Below are positions 58,298-64,000 of a DNA stretch of 64,000 bases, piece after piece. The notes under the pieces were generated by a model. It did no database searches. It saw nothing but the letters and a program-made list of their open reading frames with translations, and was not told the DNA's origin. The translations under genes and the position numbers were made by a program. Every line of letters starts with the position of its first letter. Positions within the stretch are counted from its first letter, which is position 1. The DNA is from Bradysia coprophila (Eukaryota > Arthropoda > Insecta > Diptera > Sciaridae). The stretch is taken from NCBI RefSeq assembly GCF_014529535.1, contig NW_023503292.1, positions 788,277-852,276 on the forward strand, in the 5' to 3' direction.

Positions 58298-60075
58298 GGC
58301 GTAGTTTGCTTACCCATTGGCATTAATGATAGGAATATTGTAATGATCAGATCATTGAACCGAGGATGCCTATAAGTTCTAGAATAAAAGGAAAGCAGCC
58401 TTTCCAAGTTGGAAAGTATTGGAAATTAACGTACTAGGTGGCAGTAGGTCTTACGGACCATAAACACACTAAAATGTTTGTCACAAAATGTTCACAACCA
58501 TGCATAAATGTGTGATCAAAAACCTTAAATAACTATATGAAAATGTTTGTCACACTTTGGTAATTCCATGATAACTTCAGGAATATTTCTCGGATTAAAA
58601 AAACTTTTTTTATTCGACGAGATTAAGTTCATTAATGGAAAGTGTCGAGGTAATAATATAGGAGCTATTCCGAAAACCATATTCATTAGCAAATAAACAA
58701 ATGGCTCAGCCCTTCAGCTGATAATTGACTTGCTGAAAAAGGCTAATAAAGTAGAAAATTTGAACGAGTGTGAACTTTTCGCACGAAGCGAAATGAGGGT
58801 CGCAATCCACACTAGTTTTATTTGTGTTCAATTCGTAGGCAAGAAGTCTTTTCAATAGCAGACAATAGGACTTAGGCATCGTTGATTTGTAACTTTAAGA
58901 CATATTTTGCTCTGTTTTTTTTCGAATTTAATAAAGGAAATGCGCAATTTACGAGAAAACAAGAAATTTTATGACATTATCGTAACAATTGCAAAATTAG
59001 ATTATGAAAATCAGTCAGTAAAGCGACCAGACCCACCAAAAAGGTGGGGCCCAGTATGTTTTATTCCGTACCAAAGATATTTTTCCACTTTTTTTTAATT
59101 AACTAAAAACTAAAATATGATTTCGTTATGATAGCAGAATAATGCTAATTCAGGCGAGGTTTTAGTTTTCTCGCAAAAAAAAAGTCATCATCACACGACA
59201 ATATGTAATAAAATTTGACGGTGATGTCATCAGCGAACCTACTCTATCTATATATAGCCTTGCTAACTAAAATGCAAAATTATTACATTTTGTAGGTGAG
59301 TAATCATTTATACTTCTTTTTAAAACTGTATTGTTTCGCATTACATGTTAATAATGTATTATAATACCTCTTCTCTCTGCGAAGTCTTCATACAAATTTC
59401 AAGTCTATATTTGGTGTTAACATTTTTTTCCGACATACGATCATTATAATATCGCAAAGTCGCATATGTACGTTACTACACACTGTACTGCCACCAGATA
59501 AGTTTTTTGTTTTGGCTTTTTTCGATGATGACTTAATGGAAGGTATTTTTCATTTACATTTATTGTGAATTAAGTCATTTGGGGACGGTACAGTACACGT
59601 CTTTCACGAAAAAATATGCAGGTATTGCAGTAAGTATGGAACGAATTGAAATTTAAAATAAAAAATAAAATGTTCTTGGTGTAACAACTGACCTTTCATT
59701 TGAAAATGTTTTATTTAGAATTTGAAAGAGGAAGCTAACTTTTTCTATTTGTCAAAACAGCATCACCTCCTTCGAAGCCTGAGGTCATTAATGTTCCAAA
59801 TGCTCAAGCGAGAATACTAACACCGAATTTCTGCAATCATTTTGTTAAAATCACACAACCAAGTTACTAAGTATTTAATGTAACGCGTTCCTGTCTACAA
59901 ATTGGCTTAGCCAAATAACGCAGGCTTTTGTAAAAAAAACTGGACCCATATTATGTCTCCATTTCCGAATATTTGTTCCTTTCATAAAATGGAAATTTCA
60001 TTCAAACGTTTGTGCTGTTCTTGCAAATACGCGTTCCCGTTCCAGTAGCTATGTTATTTTATATTTTATGCTATA
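58298..60075. other. Intergenic, nothing recognised
   Basis: No gene family recognised on either strand; AT-rich throughout. Confidence 0.45.
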
Positions 60076-60232
60076 CCAACGCACTTCAAGCATAAGCGAA
60101 ATGGAGTACTGAAGCTGGACAGTGTATCAAACCAATTTTCGCACTGTAAAAAAATGTAGTAAAATTTTGTATACAAAATAGTGCTCTATTCGGCAGCTGT
60201 CATTTGAAGCACTTTTGCTTGAAGTGCGTTGG
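60076..60232. mobile_element. 157-bp MITE with CCAACGCACTTCAAGC ends
   Basis: The 21-bp ends CCAACGCACTTCAAGCATAAG and CTTTTGCTTGAAGTGCGTTGG are inverted with one mismatch, flanked by CTATA on both sides (60071-60075, 60233-60237). Interior AT-rich, non-coding. Superfamily uncertain from a 5-bp duplication. Confidence 0.82.
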
Positions 60233-60237
60233 CTATA

Positions 60238-60690
60238 CACATCGACACAGTCCAGATAATTTTGAATTTATACGAGAAAAGCAAAAGACGGGAAAAACGT
60301 TGAAACATTAGGAGTTTATCTCCCAAGGATTTCCTGGAAAAATTATGAATTACATTTAATGAGGACAGAAACATCGAATAGACAGCTTAATGAAATGTAA
60401 TATATCTGGAGTAGAAGGCGAACAACAAAACAACCAATCAGCATAATCAGAACATGTGTATTCATGAAAAGAAGGCAAGTTAGCTTACAGAGTGAGTATT
60501 ATAAGAACGGACCATTTCAATACAATTTATTTTATTCTTTTCACTTGCGATATCTACATATATAAACGTTGCATTTGAAACAAATTATTAACATTGAAAA
60601 CGTTCCTTCTCCATTTTCTCACACTGTTGGCTCACAATGATACAATGATCCTTTTCTTACTGTTTCAAAGGGATATTGTTGCTATTAGTC
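60238..60690. other. Intergenic, nothing recognised
   Basis: Short AT-rich gap between two MITEs with no gene. Confidence 0.45.
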
Positions 60691-60693
60691 TAA

Positions 60694-61501
60694 GGGGCTG
60701 TTCACATATGACGTCACGCTATTTTGGCGAATTTTCGACACCCCCCTCCCCCCTTGTCATGCTGTGTCACATTCGTGTGACACCCCCTTAAAATGACGTC
60801 ACATTTCAAATACCCCCCCCCCCTAAATTGATAAAAAAACGTAGAATTTAAAGTTGCATATAAAATCTTAAACGCCTTGAACGCCAACCAATACTACACA
60901 ATTTTTCAACGGATCACACGCCTAAATGAATTGTATTTTTCACTGTTAGCGCTAATGCTTGGGCTGATGAGTTGAATCTTTAAATGACTAAAAATGAGTT
61001 TTTCGAAATATATGATAAAGGTCAAAATTCAAAAAATTGCATGGTAGTTCCGATGGTACCAATGTCTGTGTACAAAATGTGCAAAATGTACAAATTTTCA
61101 TGTTTTCCACGCATTGGTGAATGAATCGTCACAATTGCTACTTTGATGGAAGTCAAAAGTCTAACCCAGTCGTTACGTGAAAAAATTAAATCAAAAATAA
61201 ATAAATGTTTCGAACAACGAATATGGAAGTTTTTCCGGTGGAGTATTTCATTTTATCAAAATTAAAAGGTTAATAATGCGGAGGATTTATAAAAAGGCTC
61301 ATCACACCAAATTTTTTAGAGAAATGAATAAATAAACTCAATATCTTCTTCTACTTCTAACAATATCTCACAATTCTTAATTCGTAAAAGTGTGACGTCA
61401 CGCTTGGCGTGACCCTCCCCCCCCCCCCCCCTCTTCAAAAGTCACGTTTTACTTGACACCCCCTCCCCCCTTACAGCGTGACGTCATATGTGAACAGCCC
61501 C
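60694..61501. mobile_element. Harbinger-like MITE, 808 bp, with poly-C tracts
   Basis: The ends GGGGCTGTTCACATATGACG and CGTCATATGTGAACAGCCCC are exact inverted repeats extending ~27 bp through GTCACGCT. They are flanked by TAA on both sides (60691-60693, 61502-61504). A 3-bp TWA-type duplication with GGG-starting ends fits PIF/Harbinger. Subterminal runs of 12-14 C (near 60815 and 61420) and repeated TGACGTCAC-type motifs are notable. No transposase. Confidence 0.85.
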
Positions 61502-61504
61502 TAA

Positions 61505-63536
61505 AATAAACTAATTATTTTTCATGTGTGCGTTGCGGTGTGATTAACCTTATTTTATCCATTTAAAAGGTCATCAGGAAATAACGTTTTGACAACACAG
61601 AATAGAAAATAGATATTTTCTGCCCTCCACTGATTGTGACTTGTGCTCCCCGCTACTACGCTCCGGCCATAAACAACACACTCGAAATGCAATTTCTAAG
61701 AGGAGTTCTTGTTGGAATTTCCTATTTTCTTCCATCGGTAAACTTTCTGATTGAACAGTGTCGATGCACGTACAATTCTCAACCATGTCATTCCGTTTCT
61801 ATGTAAAATTGTGACAGTTCTTCGAGGAGTATGTGTGTTAACACAGCAACGTGTTTACATGAAGCATCGCAATTCTATATGTCTTCAGAAAAATATGAAT
61901 ATATTTACACATTGAATTAACATTCAGTTTACTTAACTGTATTTTATCGGTCTAAAGGTCAAATGATTACAATTTGTCATGTAAGAATGTTCGCGGAAAT
62001 GCGACAAAGTGGAATTTCTTTGCATCATACTATAACAGAAGAAAATTCAGTTTTTGTCCGCTTATAATATATATGGAGCAAAATCTTATGTTAATAATCG
62101 ATGGTGTACCACAATCTCCAAAATACACAGAGCTAACAATCTTAATTTAGGCACACCTTTGAATGTACGTCGTACAATGTACGGAAAGTTAGGTGAAAAA
62201 GATTCGGTATGTGGGAGTATGCTCAGATTTAATATATTATTATGCCGATCGTATAATATGACTAAAAAATAATCTGCAAAAAAATCGCATGAGAAAATAA
62301 GAACACCAAACAAGCATATTGCAAAAAATTAAAAATTATTCACAATACCCACATGGTCATTGATTTATTATGAATTTACGGTATCACATAAATGGAAGTC
62401 AACCTAATTTCGAAAATTTTTGGATTTTATTTTGAATTCCTTCAAGAAATTGTTTTTTATTTCAGACCAACAAAAAGTTGATTTCGGATTACGATTGAAT
62501 TATGATATTTGAATAATAGTGACTTAGTGAAATTAACAATGTTGATCTACTGTATACGTTCCCAATGTCATGTTTGTCATGCACGTTAAGAATATTGCTA
62601 CGGAGAGAGAATGTGGGCTAATTTTAAATATCAAATATTTTTACCAATAACCTCAGCCAGTTCAATGAATCAATGTTGCTTTTAGGTGCTCGTTGCTTGT
62701 GTTTTTTTATTATTAGCATGCATTAATAACCTGTCATGATCAAGAATGGATATATTTAAATCGCTCTGGTCGTATGAGTCACTGAATTAATATTTCTTAT
62801 GGATGTTAGCATTTATAGTAAAATTCAGAAATATTCACCCGTCTGAATTGATTTGAATGGGAATGATAATAAAATACAGAAACACTTAATGGCTCGAATG
62901 TTCGAAAATGTTTAAAATAAAGTGAAGCTCTCGAAGTGCTCTTCATTTATGTTTAAATTAATAAATTTCTTGTGTTTTCATATGATTTGTATTTTCAGAG
63001 CTAGACAATGGTTATCCAATTTTAATTCACATTATCCATATGGTGAATTTAAGTTGAACACTTCATGTCCACTTGGAAATTCAGTAAGTTTTTTTTTGGG
63101 TCATCTTTAAATGAATTGGTAAAACAAAAACTATGCGTAATGATAACAAAACATTTATGACTTTGAATTAAAGTACCTCCAACGTCATCTATTAATAATT
63201 GAAGTAATTTTTCTGATGCTGAGTCTCTGGATCTGTTTCGTAAAGAACTGAATGTATAGTTACAGTCAAGGTTGCTAATCATTTCGCTAACGAAAAATAG
63301 AACTTTTTAGGTATTGAACAATTTAATATTGAATTATTAGAATTGTTATTTGCATAAGTAGAAGTGAAGCGTTGCAAAATCGAGTTATGAAATGTACTTC
63401 ACATTCAAAGTCCGTTGAAAGTTTATGAAATTTCATGTATTAGACCAACTCCAACTCGCAATCGTGTAATAGTTATTTTTATGCCAAATACTGCGAAAGT
63501 TTGTATTTTCGGTCCTCAAATGGTGACCGAAAGTAA
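61505..63536. other. Intergenic, nothing recognised
   Basis: No conserved frame, RNA gene or clear repeat on either strand; AT-rich. Confidence 0.45.
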
Positions 63537-64000
63537 AACGAGCCGTCAGAACAGTCGGAGCGTTTGCTGCGACTGAGCCCCGTACTAACCCGTACATATA
63601 TTGCGCACGTGACCCTAGTGCATCTGTCACCCTAGTTGAAGTCAAATTATTATGAAATGTGTACATCTTACAAATTGCGCATAGCGCAATTACGAAGCCC
63701 CGTACGACGTTCCTTTCAAATGTAACACAAATTTCAAGTTGACCTAAAATTTTAATTTATTGAGAGGCCTAAGGCCTAGTTACGGCCTTAGTCCAACGAC
63801 CCAAATTTTTTTTTTTTCAACAGCATTATATTCGCCTTCGATTACCTTCCAAATGAAACAAAAATTAGGAAAATCGGACGAAATTTAATCGAGCTATATG
63901 CAAAATACACATAGGGCCGAGTAGCGGGCTTAGTCTAAGAACCCAAATTTAATTTTTTTTTCCAACAACATTCTATTTGGTGTTCGATTACATGAAACAA
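63537..64000 (+). mobile_element. AGCCCCGTACG-end repeat family, copy 5 (cut by window end)
   Basis: Begins with the 5' block AACGAGCCGTCAGAACAGTC. Inner end AAGCCCCGTACGACG lies at about 63695, followed by the internal CATTATATTCGCCTTCGATT and ACATAGGGCCGAGTAGCGG units. The rest lies beyond the window. Confidence 0.72.

Overview
The window is nuclear DNA of an insect, most likely a lower (nematoceran) fly such as a fungus gnat. This is inferred from five multi-exon animal genes with mostly short introns (about 60-90 bp, GT-AG), AT-rich intergenic DNA, RTE-type non-LTR retrotransposons and very many hAT-like and foldback DNA elements. Species cannot be fixed from sequence alone. There are no operons, bacterial features or CRISPR arrays.

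Host genes. (1) IQUB-like flagellar/ciliary protein, plus strand, 8066-11741, 11 exons, 666 aa. (2) FAST-kinase-domain/RAP mitochondrial protein (FASTKD4-like), minus strand, 11880-15255, 7 exons, 559 aa, convergent with IQUB across a 138-bp gap. (3) NSD/Mes-4-type H3K36 methyltransferase, plus strand, 23818-29661, 8 exons, 1093 aa. (4) Beclin-1/Atg6, plus strand, 35899-37413, 4 exons, 430 aa. (5) ZC2HC1-type C2HC zinc-finger protein, minus strand, 40651-47606, 7 exons, about 408 aa. I assembled each exon chain by hand so that all phases match. These are unrelated housekeeping or flagellar genes, not a functional cluster.

Mobile DNA fills most of the rest. Two nearly identical 5'-truncated RTE LINEs (18392-21121 frameshifted; 32895-35332 open) have target-site duplications. 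Three copies of a long palindromic hAT-like element (12936-13797, 25158-26528, 38429-39800) each carry a perfect 8-bp duplication; two of them lie in introns of genes 2 and 3. Other hAT-like MITEs with 8-bp duplications lie at 29991-30824, 35358-35669 and 58136-58289. A Harbinger-like MITE lies at 60694-61501, and giant hairpins at 31611-32350 and 41688-43008. A family with AGCCCCGTACG ends recurs five times.

The most notable object is a 5.5-kb DNA transposon (49850-55390). Its very long inverted ends are built from about 130-bp tandem repeats, with an additional 18-bp minisatellite on one side only, and they enclose a 528-aa putative transposase with a DGCGGQNKN motif. It is the best candidate here for a poorly described system.
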